Assembly (NCBI GenBank): GCA_033675265.1
Contig: JAUJYZ010001134.1
Location: forward strand, 1-64,000
Source of the DNA: Actinostola sp. cb2023
Lineage: Eukaryota; Cnidaria; Anthozoa; Actiniaria; Actinostolidae
Direction: 5' to 3'
DNA length: 64,000 bases
Shown here piece after piece: positions 46,768-56,164 of this stretch. The notes beneath the pieces were generated by a model. It worked only from the letters and a program-made list of their open reading frames with translations, was not told the origin of the DNA and ran no database searches. A program made the position numbers and the translations under genes. The stretch's first letter is position 1. Each line of letters begins with the position of its first letter.

Positions 46768-46939
46768 TTCGCGCAAGAGATGAAAAGATCCCTTGCTACA
46801 CCCTACAGAGTAAGCACAATTCCGTCTCTCACATCCCCGCACGATTCAGTCTGATTAGTTCCCAGACTCCGTACATTGGCCGCGCGAGAAAAATCAACAC
46901 AGAAATACAGTATCAAGTGAGGGGAGGCATTTGACCCGG

Positions 46940-47512
46940 CGTGTGTTTGTCCTTCGCTGAAGCGTCAAACACTATCCTGCACTTTGTTGTCGTTTTATCG
47001 TTGCGAAATACTGCATGGTGTGGTAGATATCTTATCTTCGTATTCTGTTCTTCCACGTTGGGCACTTCCTCTGCAAATCCCTTTTGTACATACTGATTGA
47101 TTGCGTCTGTGTAAGCCTTTGCTTTCTCTGGATCACACTTCAACCTCCGCTCAACTCCTTCTAAGCGTTGTACAGCTTGTTGATAATTGTCTCCTAGATT
47201 TGCACAGTCTTGCTTCCAGGGTAGTCTCACTTCATAGTTGGATCCATGAAACTTTAATCCGCAATTAAAGTCTTCAATCGCACGCTGTTCTTCCTTTGAC
47301 AGAACTGGGTTCTTGTTTTCAGTGATTCCGATTGATTCCAACTCCCAGAAACACTTTAGACTGTCCGTTATTTCGTTGTTCTCTACAACTGCCAAAACAG
47401 AAGTCGTGTTCTCTACTGGACCTGTAAGTATCCAGCCGAGATTTGACTCTACTGCTGTTGGTGACGTTGGTGAGTTTCCTCTTTTACAATTTCCAGTTGC
47501 GAAGCTGTTCAA
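46940..47512 (-). pseudogene. BEL/Pao linker and N-terminal part of reverse transcriptase
   Basis: Contains AVESNLGWILTGPVEN, LKFHGSNYEVRLPWK, YVQKGFAEEVP, YLPHHAVFRNDKTTTKCR and IVFDASAKDKHTP, all typical of the BEL pol N-terminus. The coding frame is cut at HTP by the CCGG-flanked element. A segment normally found between the protease and this part appears deleted near 47512-47570. Confidence 0.85.
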
Positions 47513-47573
47513 GTTCTTTAGATGAGGATTCTCATGAAGATTTAACTTTACTGGTCCTAGTTGATTGCAGATC

Positions 47574-48602
47574 TTAGGGATGGGCTTCCATTGTGACAGC
47601 TTTCGTAGGTGAATGTTCTTTCACTGCAGAGAGGGAAAACTGCACTCTTTGAAGTCTCTTAACCTCGGTTGTCTTGCCACCTAACGTTGTGACACTCAAT
47701 GACTCTGTGGGACCTTTCATGTCAATCGCCTCTGCAACGGCCTTGCGAATGTATGATCTCTGGCTTCCGGAATCCAGCAATACACGCACTACAATGTCTT
47801 GACCATTTGCATACAGCCTTGCAACCGCTGTGGGTAGCAATGTTTCTTGTTTTCTCAAGTTGGTTGCAGCCAAGCCATTCATAGTCGTTTGAGATGTTTC
47901 TTTTGATGCTTGTGAAGTTTGTTCATGTAGTAGTTTATGATGACGCCGTCCACAATTAGCAATTGAACATGTAGGTTGACGACATACTTTAGAGAAATGT
48001 CTTGCATGAGAAGGTTTCAAACAGTTAAAGCAAAGTTTGCTCACTTTAACCGTCTTCCATCTTTCGTCGACTGGCTTTCTATTAAAATCGGGACAGTCCG
48101 CTGACTCGTGGTTGGACTTACAAAAAACACATACGAGTTGGGTTCCCTGTGTATCGCTGAATAGGGTGGATGCTGTCGACGTTCTTTCTTGTCTGATGTT
48201 AGAGTTGGGTTTCCTGTCTAATTTACCTTTGTTTTGGTTGTAATTGTTTGGGTTGGATGTCCCTTGTTGATTTCTTTCACCTGCTTCCTTGGAGACAACT
48301 TGTCTGTTGAGAAACTTGAAAAATAACTCGAGGTCGATCTTTTCGTCTGAGATATCTGCGAGGTCTAACTCCCACTTTTCCAAAAGCTGAGGTGGTAATT
48401 TGGTTTCAAATATTGGTAACAAGATACATCCGTGCGTCATTGGTTGTTCTCCTAGGGCCTCTAGGGCTCTAGTTCTGTTCTTTAGTGTATCATGAAGCTC
48501 ACGTAACGAACGGGCAGATGAGCTTGACTTTGGCTCCAGGTTGATGACTGATTTAATAAGTGATGAAATGATAACTCGTTTTCTCCCATATCTGTGCTTT
48601 AG
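47574..48602 (-). pseudogene. BEL/Pao zinc-knuckle and retropepsin (DUF1758-type)
   Basis: Reads VIISSLIKSVINLEP and LRELHDTL, then LPIFETKLPPQLLEKWEL, zinc-binding LCFNCLKPSHARH and CSIANCGRRHHKLLH, and the aspartic protease loop VRVLLDSGSQRSYI (DSG). The frame joins the Gag ORF after a slip near 48602 and breaks again at 47574. DUF1759-DUF1758-RT order is diagnostic of BEL/Pao. Confidence 0.85.
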
Positions 48603-49174
48603 TGCTTTATTGCAGATATGTAATTTGCACCAGTAACTTCGAATCCTTTTACTGTTTGCAATGCGTTACCCTTTAGCACTGAGCTCAAGTAAGTGAACTT
48701 CTGAATATCTGGTAAGTCATCGTTATTATGCACAGCAGCTTCGAATTGATCCCAGAAGTTCTGGAATTTTAACAGGTCTCCACTGTACGTGGGTAGTCCT
48801 AATTTAGGTAATTTCAAGTTTTGGCGGGTTTCTTTTGACGATGCATTTTCAGCTGAATTACAAATTGCTGTTTCGATATACTCTTGAGCGATATCGATAG
48901 CTCTGTCTATTTCTTGCAAAACTTCGTTACAATTGCGAAGTTCACTTTCAATTTCGTCTTCACCAGACAGTGTTGCTACAAATTGCTCTCTTAAATCGAG
49001 ACATGAAATACGACTCTCGTTTAATCTTTGTAGCCTCATTTGCATTTTTAGCTTGTTTTTAGAGCTTTCGCTCAGTTCTTTTATTGCAAGAGTTAGGCAC
49101 TCGACATCTCCTTGCAATACTTTGATTCTTCGTTTAAGTTGCTCGTTTTCTTCTAAACTTGGCTCTGTTTTCAT
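48599..49174 (-). pseudogene. BEL/Pao Gag: coiled coil and DUF1759
   Basis: Starts KTEPSLEENEQLKRRIKVL with a long coiled coil (about residues 5-110), followed by LKLPKLGLPTYSGDLLKFQ and FTYLSSVLKGNAL, which are DUF1759 hallmarks. It lies downstream of the SAP ORF with a frame change between. Confidence 0.82.
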
Positions 49175-49199
49175 AGTACGAGCGGTGTCTATGTTATCT

Positions 49200-49406
49200 T
49201 TACTGTCTCGTGTCTCTGAGGACTTTACACTCGTCTAGCGGCGAATTATCTTCGTGATCAAAGGGTTTCGGTTCTATTCCAGCTGCTACTAACCTTTTGA
49301 TCAATACTTTTTTCTTTCCACTCGGCGAGAGTCCTTTTTCTTTCAAAATAAGACGTAGTTCTCCTACTGTCATGGAATGAAGGTCGTCCTGATCAATGGT
49401 GGCCAT
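49200..49406 (-). CDS. SAP domain at the BEL/Pao Gag N-terminus
   Basis: The ATG at 49406 opens MATIDQDDLHSMTVGELRLI, then KEKGLSPSGKKKVLIKRLVA, a SAP motif (DNA/chromatin-binding helix-turn-helix-like fold). The frame ends at 49200; the coiled-coil Gag continues in another frame, so this was probably a single Gag. Confidence 0.75.
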   Translation of the reverse strand: MATIDQDDLHSMTVGELRLILKEKGLSPSGKKKVLIKRLVAAGIEPKPFDHEDNSPLDECKVLRDTRQ

Positions 49407-49419
49407 CTTGTCGGACACG

Positions 49420-49692
49420 TGTTGACGATTGAAGAGTTGACTTTACGAATTTCAAGCTTTAGTCAAACCACAGCAGTTTCAATCGATACAAATGACTTCT
49501 CGGTACTTTTACGACTTGCGATCCGGCTCGAAGGACCATAATGTTTGGTCTGACGACGACATCGATACGATTTGCGAACTACAACTTTTATTTCTAGTTC
49601 AATGTCCAAGATGTCAGCACAAACAAATACAATAATTGTCCCCACTAGGGAGGGGTACTACATATAAAGTTTACGGGGGGTCCTGACAGGTC
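49420..49692 (-). repeat. Possible 5' LTR/leader of the BEL element
   Basis: Inverted, the segment begins TGTCAGGACCCCCCGTAAAC and contains AATAAA and TGGTCCTTCGAGCCGGAT, a string I recall from the leader of metazoan BEL elements. With no 3' LTR to compare, the borders are uncertain. Confidence 0.4.
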
Positions 49693-49825
49693 TTCCGCAT
49701 GTTGTTCTCTTACAAACAGATTGGGCTGTAACAGTCATGTTTGTACTCTGAAAAGACTAGTTACAACATTTTCATTGCAAAGAATGTCAACATAAATCAT
49801 TTATTTTATCAAATATATCAAAGAT

Positions 49826-50075
49826 ATATAGTCATTCTCGAGGAGGTTGTCTGCTTACAAATATACATTTATACATATACACTGTAAGTACAAAATGCAG
49901 GTTTTTAGCCTATAACAATGCCTACTATTATGGGATGCTAGTGAACAATATATATTTTCAAACATCCCATAATAATAAGCGTTGTGATTGGACAAAAACA
50001 TTCATTTTGTACTTACAGTATATATGTATAAATGTATAGTTGAGAGCGGACAACGTTCTTGAGAATGACTATAAG
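49826..50075. mobile_element. 250-bp hairpin MITE
   Basis: TATAGTCATTCTCGAGGA at 49826 faces GAGAATGACTATA at 50075. Arms of about 70 bp share TATACATTTATACATATA and CTGTAAGTACAAAATG. A central inner hairpin repeats CATCCCATAATA. No clear TSD. Confidence 0.7.
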
Positions 50076-50370
50076 TGCATTGAAATATGTATTAATTTTA
50101 TATCACTTAAAATCATCATCAATCATACTGATAACAAATAATAATATATAATAAATAATAATTATATCAAAGGCAAGCCCAGTCTGGGCAATTGTCTGGT
50201 TTTCTTCTCTGTGAAGGATAACTGTTTCTCCTTGGGGTAACCCTTCGTTTCACTAAATCAGGCAAAGAAGACTTGTGATGCTTATCAAGAGACTTCTTTG
50301 CCTTTTTTAGTTCTTGGCTCTCCCAATTTAGAGGCTTGACCTCATATGCAATGGTTTTGTAGGGAGGCTC

Positions 50371-51256
50371 TGTAACCAACTCCGTTTGGGCGTCACCGTA
50401 GCCTCCCGAGAATCAAGCCTTCCCCAAAAGTGAATAAACACACACGTGAACAGAAAAGGATTTATTACTATATACAACGAGTTATTACTATATACGACTA
50501 AAGTTATACTATAAATACGAAACAGTGCAAAATGGAAAAACGAAACGAAACAACTAAATGACTTGGTAAAATTAATTATGGTAACGCTTGAAAAATCTTG
50601 ATTTACTATTTACTATCTCTAAATATGCTTGAGTTCAATGTTCGTCTTGTATTAATTTCCGTTTGCCTTGGTATGAGTATTGAATACTTAGCTTGATGAA
50701 TGTTCTTCTGTTGTCTGTATCTGTCACTTTGCCGTCCCACTCCTTGTATCTTATAGTTTGGTAAACGTTTATCTTGTCTCTAGAACTGCAATGTTTCTTC
50801 TTGCGTCTAACTGTAAACTTTGTATCTTGACTCGAGTATTGTAATGCTCAGTGTACCTTTCTTCGGCCTTACTTCTCCCTTCTTGTTCTCTGTACTCTTA
50901 ATTCTTTACTGTTAGGCTTGACCACGTCTGGTTTAGCTTTCGCAGTATTGGGGCCAGTCAATGCTCTGCTTGTGGATGGGTTCCAACGGAGTTGAGAGCA
51001 GTTGAGCTGTCTGTCTTGTCCTCTTTAAGTTCGCTTTAAGGAGTGCCGTATTCTGTTCTGTACTATTTTATATGTGAAGGCTGTGACAATACGATGATGA
51101 AACCAAACAATGCAATGATGTAACTATACAAACAATGATATAACATTAAACATTCTTTACATAAATTATATACAACTAGATTAATTTAATATTCTCTAAG
51201 GAGTAATTACTAAAGAAAAGTAAACAAAAGTGTAACTTATTCCTAATTTCGTGACA
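50371..51256 (-). repeat. 3' LTR of the Gmr1-like element
   Basis: 886 bp, nearly identical to the 5' LTR. Just inside it (51257-51270, read inverted) is a purine-rich GGTGGAAGGTG that can serve as polypurine tract. Confidence 0.93.
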
Positions 51257-51328
51257 CCTTCCACCTAAGATACTATTTCTTAATGACTTGAAAATTAAGC
51301 AAATATATCCTAAATCTAAAGGGAATGA

Positions 51329-54300
51329 CTAAAACAAAAAGATCAGGAATGAACATGTCCAGGAAGGAATACCCGTGGTGCAGACACGACGAACGACAAC
51401 AAAAAGAAAACAAACAAACTTGAGTTCTAAGCTAAAGACATAATGAAACGTCTTCCACTCACACAAACCCATCTCTACGCATACACTCTCTTCTCTGAAA
51501 ATATACTTACAACCTGTATCAATCTCATAAGTTCGACCATCACCATGTGCACGCGTTACCGTGTATGGTCCATTCCATTTGGTCTCCAATTTGTTTCCAG
51601 GAGTAGGAAGTAGTACAAGTACTTTGTCACCAACTTCAAATTTCCTTACTGAGCTCTTCTTATCATATTGTCGTTTTTGCTTGGCTTGACTTTTCTGCAT
51701 GTTCTCACTGACTGCCTGCTGCATGGTCACCATTCGTCGTCGCATTTCAAGAACATGGGTAGCTAAGTTAGTCTGTGGTGACTCCGTTTCCATCCAGGTT
51801 TCTTTGATGACTGCTAAAGGGCCTCTGACAGTGCGTCCATACAAGAGTTCAAACGGTGAATAACCTGTAGAAGGACAAGGAACTTCTCTATACGCAAAAA
51901 GAAGGTAAGGGAGGTACTTGTCCCATAGCCCTACATTTTCAGATACAAACTTACGTAGCATATGCTTCAGGGTTCCGTTAAAACGCTCCACTAGACCATT
52001 TGCTTGAGGATGGTACACTGACGTTTTGATTCTGGTAACTCCCAGCTGTTCAAATAACTGTGTCATTAGTTTACCAATTAAATTCGCGCCTTGATCAGAA
52101 ACTATTTCTTCTGGTATACCCACTCGAGAGAAATACGTTATAAGGACGTCAGCGATTGCCTTGGAGTGCGTAGTTCTCAACGGAAAGGCCTCTGGATATC
52201 GTGTGGCATAATCAACCACTGTCAAAATATACTTATATCCCGTTTTAGTCTTCGGTAGCTCTCCCACTATGTCCATGGCAATTTTTCTAAATGGTTCCGT
52301 CACTACTGGCACAGGTTGAAGAGGTGCTCTAAGGGCAGTCATTTTTCTAGCAACCAACTGGCATTCTGGACATGTCGCGCAATACTTACCAACATCGAAG
52401 GATTGCTTTGGCCAATAAAAATGAGCACTTACTCTTGAAATCGTCTTTTCTTTGGCCAGATGTCCGGCTAAAGGTATAGCATGACTTATTCTTAAGATCT
52501 CTTGGCGATAAGACTCTGGTACTACAATACGATCTACGTAAGATAAACCATCATGATTAGTTTGACAAAATTTGCGGTGAATTAATAAGCCTTGGCTATA
52601 AAAATACCCATCCTTTTCTTTCGGCGCCTCAGCTGATGCAGAGTTTATGCATTGAGTCAACGTAACATCATTCTTCTGGTCAGTGATTACCTGGTCAAGG
52701 TTTCTGTCCAAAATGTTCACTTTACTCACTTCAGCATTATTAGAGTCTGTCTTAACAGGTTCAGGAACATCATTCTTTTCTTCATCATGTTTTGGGTCAT
52801 CCAAACTACTCTGGTCTATCTGTTTATGTGGCCGCGTTGACAAGGTCTTTGCTGTCATTAGGTTCTCACGATCTATTAGTTCTTCAATTCTTTCCTGTGC
52901 TTCGTTTAGCTTCGCCTGATTTCGGGTCACCACAAAGGCCTGGTCACAGTCTCCCCACTGGTTCAGTAGATTCTGCCGCGTAATTACTCGTCCATACGAG
53001 GATCGTCCTAACAAACAATCAACTGGAAGATTTTCAATCACTCCAACTAACTCTTTATACGTACCTTGTTGAACCTTTATCTCTACCCATGCCAATGGTA
53101 TTACAATTCTTTCACCTGTAGCTGTGAGGACAGTTATCTTGTTAGCCGTCTCATCTGATTTACTCACAAACTTGCGATGAACCAATGTGCGAGTACATCC
53201 CGTGTCTACTAACATCTTAGCTTGTTTTCCACCTATGAAACCTTCAATATAATATTCAGTAAAATGGGGTTCAGTATTCAAGGGGGTCAGACACAGATAG
53301 CCGGCCCTCGGTCCTGGTGGCTTGGTTGAAGTAGGTTTAGTTGGGCAGTTATACGATAGATGTCCAGGTTCTTTACATCTGTAACACCTGATACTACTTC
53401 GTGGACGAGGCGAATCCTTCTCTTCCTCTTTGGCTGGAGGAGGGGTTCGTTCCGTCCTCTTAGGCTCTGGACTACTAACGTCAGTGTTCTTGCGTTGTTC
53501 CCCGAATGTATTTCTTCTAAATCTATTCTTATCGTTACTTACATACCTTCCGTCGATCATGGGACCTTTTCGGACTTGAACATGCTCATTTGCGATTTTC
53601 GCAAGTTGTTCTGCTGTATCAGGTTTCATCTCTTTAAGCCAGGCACGCAATTCAGAGCTAACAGAATCCAGCATCATTTCAATTGTAACTTGCTCTAGGA
53701 TACGTTCTGCATTCCCTGTGGCTCCAGCTACAAGCATCCACCTGTCTAAAAAGCGACGCGTCCTCCTGGCCCACTGTACGAAGTCTTCGTCTGCCAACTT
53801 CTCTGAGTGACGGAATTTGTATCTGTAGTGGTCTATGGTTAACTGATAAGATTCAAGAATAGCAAGTTTTGTTAAGTCATAATTTTGAGCATCCGTATCT
53901 TTGAATTCCAGATATACCGCCTTTGCCCTTTCGCTTAGCCTCGGGATCAAACTTCCCAACCATTCCTCCTTCGGGATCAGTTGTGTTTTGGCGGTCATTT
54001 CAAAGACTCTAAAGAAATCGTCGATATCTTCGTTGTCTCGCATATCTCGCATTTTAAGAAGAGTCACTTTCTTTACTCCTCTTACTGACATCTGTGTTGC
54101 TTGGGCATCAACTTCCATCTTCTTCATTTCTAGCTGCAAAGAAAGAATCCTTAACTGCCTCTCCTCATCCTCTTTCCGCGCCTCTCTTTCCTCTTTCCGT
54201 GCCTCTCTCTCTTCCCTAAGCACCTCCATTTCGTCCTGCCTCACTTGTCTTTGTAGCTTAAGAAGCTCAAATTGTTCCAAAAAACTACCGGAAACTGCAC

Positions 54301-54493
54301 CTTCCAACCCTACAGCCTCCGAATCGGCAACATCCCCTTCCTTATCTTCAAATCCCGGTGTAGCCATATCCTTATCATTAACTCTTAACTTGCTACTTAA
54401 ATTTCTCCTCCCATCTTTATCGTTAAACCTTATGCCCCTTAAACCACACTCCTTGCTAAGATCTTCTAAACTTTGTTCTTCATATGTGCTCAT
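51329..54493 (-). CDS. Gag-protease-integrase polyprotein without reverse transcriptase
   Basis: Open from the ATG at 54493 (MSTYEEQ) for 1054 codons; the frame extends 23 codons further into the primer-binding region but without an ATG. Counting from the longer frame: coiled coil about 95-155, Gag core about 170-330 (WLGSLIPRLSERAK), CCHC knuckle at 393-406 (CYRCKEPGHLSYNC), protease DTG at 453-455 (MLVDTGCTRTL), linker to about 650, integrase HHCC at H694, H701, C728 and C731, catalytic D764, D823 and E859 (35-residue spacing), GPY module at 998-1000. The frame then ends in a short hydrophobic tail 70 bp before the LTR. Gmr1-clade elements place integrase before RT, so the missing RT-RNase H would have followed residue 1015. 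It must rely on an RT supplied in trans. Confidence 0.92.
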   Translation of the reverse strand: MSTYEEQSLEDLSKECGLRGIRFNDKDGRRNLSSKLRVNDKDMATPGFEDKEGDVADSEAVGLEGAVSGSFLEQFELLKLQRQVRQDEMEVLREEREARKEEREARKEDEERQLRILSLQLEMKKMEVDAQATQMSVRGVKKVTLLKMRDMRDNEDIDDFFRVFEMTAKTQLIPKEEWLGSLIPRLSERAKAVYLEFKDTDAQNYDLTKLAILESYQLTIDHYRYKFRHSEKLADEDFVQWARRTRRFLDRWMLVAGATGNAERILEQVTIEMMLDSVSSELRAWLKEMKPDTAEQLAKIANEHVQVRKGPMIDGRYVSNDKNRFRRNTFGEQRKNTDVSSPEPKRTERTPPPAKEEEKDSPRPRSSIRCYRCKEPGHLSYNCPTKPTSTKPPGPRAGYLCLTPLNTEPHFTEYYIEGFIGGKQAKMLVDTGCTRTLVHRKFVSKSDETANKITVLTATGERIVIPLAWVEIKVQQGTYKELVGVIENLPVDCLLGRSSYGRVITRQNLLNQWGDCDQAFVVTRNQAKLNEAQERIEELIDRENLMTAKTLSTRPHKQIDQSSLDDPKHDEEKNDVPEPVKTDSNNAEVSKVNILDRNLDQVITDQKNDVTLTQCINSASAEAPKEKDGYFYSQGLLIHRKFCQTNHDGLSYVDRIVVPESYRQEILRISHAIPLAGHLAKEKTISRVSAHFYWPKQSFDVGKYCATCPECQLVARKMTALRAPLQPVPVVTEPFRKIAMDIVGELPKTKTGYKYILTVVDYATRYPEAFPLRTTHSKAIADVLITYFSRVGIPEEIVSDQGANLIGKLMTQLFEQLGVTRIKTSVYHPQANGLVERFNGTLKHMLRKFVSENVGLWDKYLPYLLFAYREVPCPSTGYSPFELLYGRTVRGPLAVIKETWMETESPQTNLATHVLEMRRRMVTMQQAVSENMQKSQAKQKRQYDKKSSVRKFEVGDKVLVLLPTPGNKLETKWNGPYTVTRAHGDGRTYEIDTGCKYIFREESVCVEMGLCEWKTFHYVFSLELKFVCFLFVVVRRVCTTGIPSWTCSFLIFLF

Positions 54494-54535
54494 TCCTTTT
54501 TGGTCTGGCTTGAGACTGCTACGGTGACTATCCCA

Positions 54536-54553
54536 CTTCTGACACCAGAAATA
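54536..54553 (-). promoter_or_regulatory. Primer-binding site of the Gmr1-like element
   Basis: Directly inside the 5' LTR the minus strand reads TGGTGTCAGAAGTGGGA, starting TGG as expected for pairing with a tRNA CCA end. The tRNA was not identified. Confidence 0.65.
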
Positions 54554-56164
54554 TGTAACCAACTCCGTTTGGGCGTCACCGTAGCCTCCCGAGAATCAAG
54601 CCTTCCCCAAAAGTGAATAAACACACACGTGAACAGAAAAGGATTTATTACTATATACAACGAGTTATTACTATATACGACTAAAGTTATACTATAAATA
54701 CGAAACAGTGCAAAATGGAAAAACGAAACGAAACAACTAAATGACTTGGTAAAATTAATTATGGTAACGCTTGAAAAATCTTGATTTACTATTTACTCGG
54801 GCACTTCCGAAGGAAGCCCGAGTTATAAAATGCGTTTTTCGGTAGTCGTCGTCGTCGTAGTCCGGTCAAAGAATGACGAAAGTATGCGACGTATTTAATC
54901 GTATCGAGTTTCAAGATTACTCAGCAGATAAGAAAAAAACAAACAACACACAGGACTCAAGTAGATTTGAATCTTAGTTTTGAAAGCAGCTGTAGATCTT
55001 CAAGCTATTAAAGGTCAGGATTCTAGTTCATCGTTCAATGACTAGAAGTGGTAGAAGGACTAGAAGCTCGCTTAAAATATATTTAACAAAAACAAACGTG
55101 AGGGCGTTATCAGAACCATCTGACCTATGCAACCTCAAGACGTATCATGTACATACTCACCCGCCACATGGTCTCCCTCGTCACTCAACTGTCACTGATT
55201 GTCATGACGTCAGAGAAATGATATTGTATTGAAGAAGATGTCCTTGTTTTATTCGACGTTCGAACCGTAACTCGAACCCGAACTCGAACTCGATTCCAAA
55301 CTCGACGTTTCGGGATCTGAAGCTAGAGAGGGGGCCTTTACACGAACTCATCAAAATCAAATCAATTGAACTCAAAGTCAAAAGGTAATCAAATGAACTC
55401 AAAGTCAAAGGCAAATCAAATGAACTCGACACATACATGTATATACATAGTCTCCCTCGTCACGCAACTGACATTGTCCTTGTCATAAGCCCGAGTGTAC
55501 GCTCATTGAGCGTCTTGTTACTATCTCTAAATATGCTTGAGTTCAATGTTCGTCTTGTATTAATTTCCGTTTGCCTTGGTATGAGTATTGAATACTTAGC
55601 TTGATGAATGTTCTTCTGTTGTCTGTATCTGTCACTTTGCCGTCCCACTCCTTGTATCTTATAGTTCGGTAAACGTTTATCTTGTCTCTAGAACTGCAAT
55701 GTTTCTTCTTGCGTCTAACTGTAAACTTTGTATCTTGACTCGAGTATTGTAATGCTCAGTGTACCTTTCTTCGGCCTTACTTCTCCCTTCTTGTTCTCTG
55801 TACTCTTAATTCTTTACTGTTAGGCTTGACCACGTCTGGTTTGGCTTTCGCAGTATTGGGGCCAGTCAATGCTCTGCTTGTGGATGGGTTCCAACGGAGT
55901 TGAGAGCAGTTGAGCTGTCTGTCTTGTCCTCTTTAAGTTCGCTTTAAGGAGTGCCGTATTCTGTTCTGTACTGTTTTATATGTGAAGGCTGTGACAATAC
56001 GATGATGAAACCAAACAATGCAATGATGTAACTATACAAACAATGATATAACATTAAACATTCTTTACATAAATTATATACAACTAGATTAATTTAATAT
56101 TCTCTAAGGAGTAATTACTAAAGAAAAGTAAACAAAAGTGTAACTTATTCCTAATTTCGTGACA
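54554..56164 (-). repeat. 5' LTR of the Gmr1-like element (with 720-bp insertion)
   Basis: The same 886-bp sequence as 50371-51256 plus the insertion at 54798-55517. Confidence 0.93.
54798..55517. mobile_element. 720-bp non-autonomous element in the 5' LTR, TTACT TSD
   Basis: TTACT lies at 54793-54797 and 55518-55522; the other LTR shows the empty site. The insert starts CGGGCACTTCCGAAGGAAGC (hairpin with GCCCGAG) and ends GCCCGAGTGTACGCTCATTG then AGCGTCTTG (CTCATTGAG hairpin). Internally it has CGAACTCGAA/TGAACTCAAAGTCAAA repeats and two GTCTCCCTCGTCACKCAACTG copies about 285 bp apart. No TIR and no recognised protein. The class is unknown. Confidence 0.8.

Larger units (their letters stand above)
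41652..46935. mobile_element. Unclassified 5.28-kb DNA transposon with 'GADGAPFG' protein, CCGG junctions
   Basis: The ends are GTCAGATACCCCCTCTCAAG and, inverted, GTCAAATGCCTCCCCTCACT, a TIR of about 26 bp with mismatches. CCGG lies at 41648-41651 and 46936-46939. Because the junction is palindromic, a 4-bp (CCGG), 2-bp (CG) or absent TSD give the same empty site; in each case the BEL reverse transcriptase frame is restored (KHTP-AWQGTSLND). It has two genes: a 210-aa ORF on + near the left end and a large multi-exon gene on - starting near the right end. I cannot place it in a named superfamily. Confidence 0.8.
41057..49692 (-). mobile_element. Decayed, 3'-truncated BEL/Pao retrotransposon split by a DNA transposon
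   Basis: In gene order on the minus strand: a possible 5' LTR/leader (about 49692-49420), SAP domain, coiled coil plus DUF1759-type Gag, zinc-knuckle region and DUF1758-type protease, and reverse transcriptase interrupted at 46940/41647. The pol region stops after LGVSWD near 41057; RNase H, integrase and 3' LTR are missing. Several frame breaks. The split is caused by the 5.28-kb element at 41652-46935. Confidence 0.85.
50371..56164 (-). mobile_element. Gmr1-like Gypsy LTR retrotransposon lacking reverse transcriptase, GGCTC TSD
   Basis: GGCTC lies at 50366-50370 and 56165-56169. The LTRs are 50371-51256 and 54554-56164; the second carries a 720-bp insertion and is 886 bp without it and one TSD copy, the same as the first. 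LTR ends are TG...CA. By eye the LTRs differ at only about three positions (T/C near 50757/55667, A/G near 50935/55854, A/G near 51065/55973). One long ORF gives Gag, protease and integrase. There is no RT or RNase H between protease and integrase or after integrase. Low LTR divergence indicates recent insertion. Confidence 0.92.

Noticed and set aside
51329..54493. Infectious retrovirus (envelope gene)
   Set aside because: There is no env-like ORF, no RT and no room between the integrase frame and the 3' LTR; it is a defective retrotransposon.
55449..55475. TAGTCTCCCTCGTCACGCAAC, similar to the Academ TIR start
   Set aside because: It lies inside a 5-bp-TSD element, lacks the rest of the TIR and has no 9-bp TSD; the resemblance is short.
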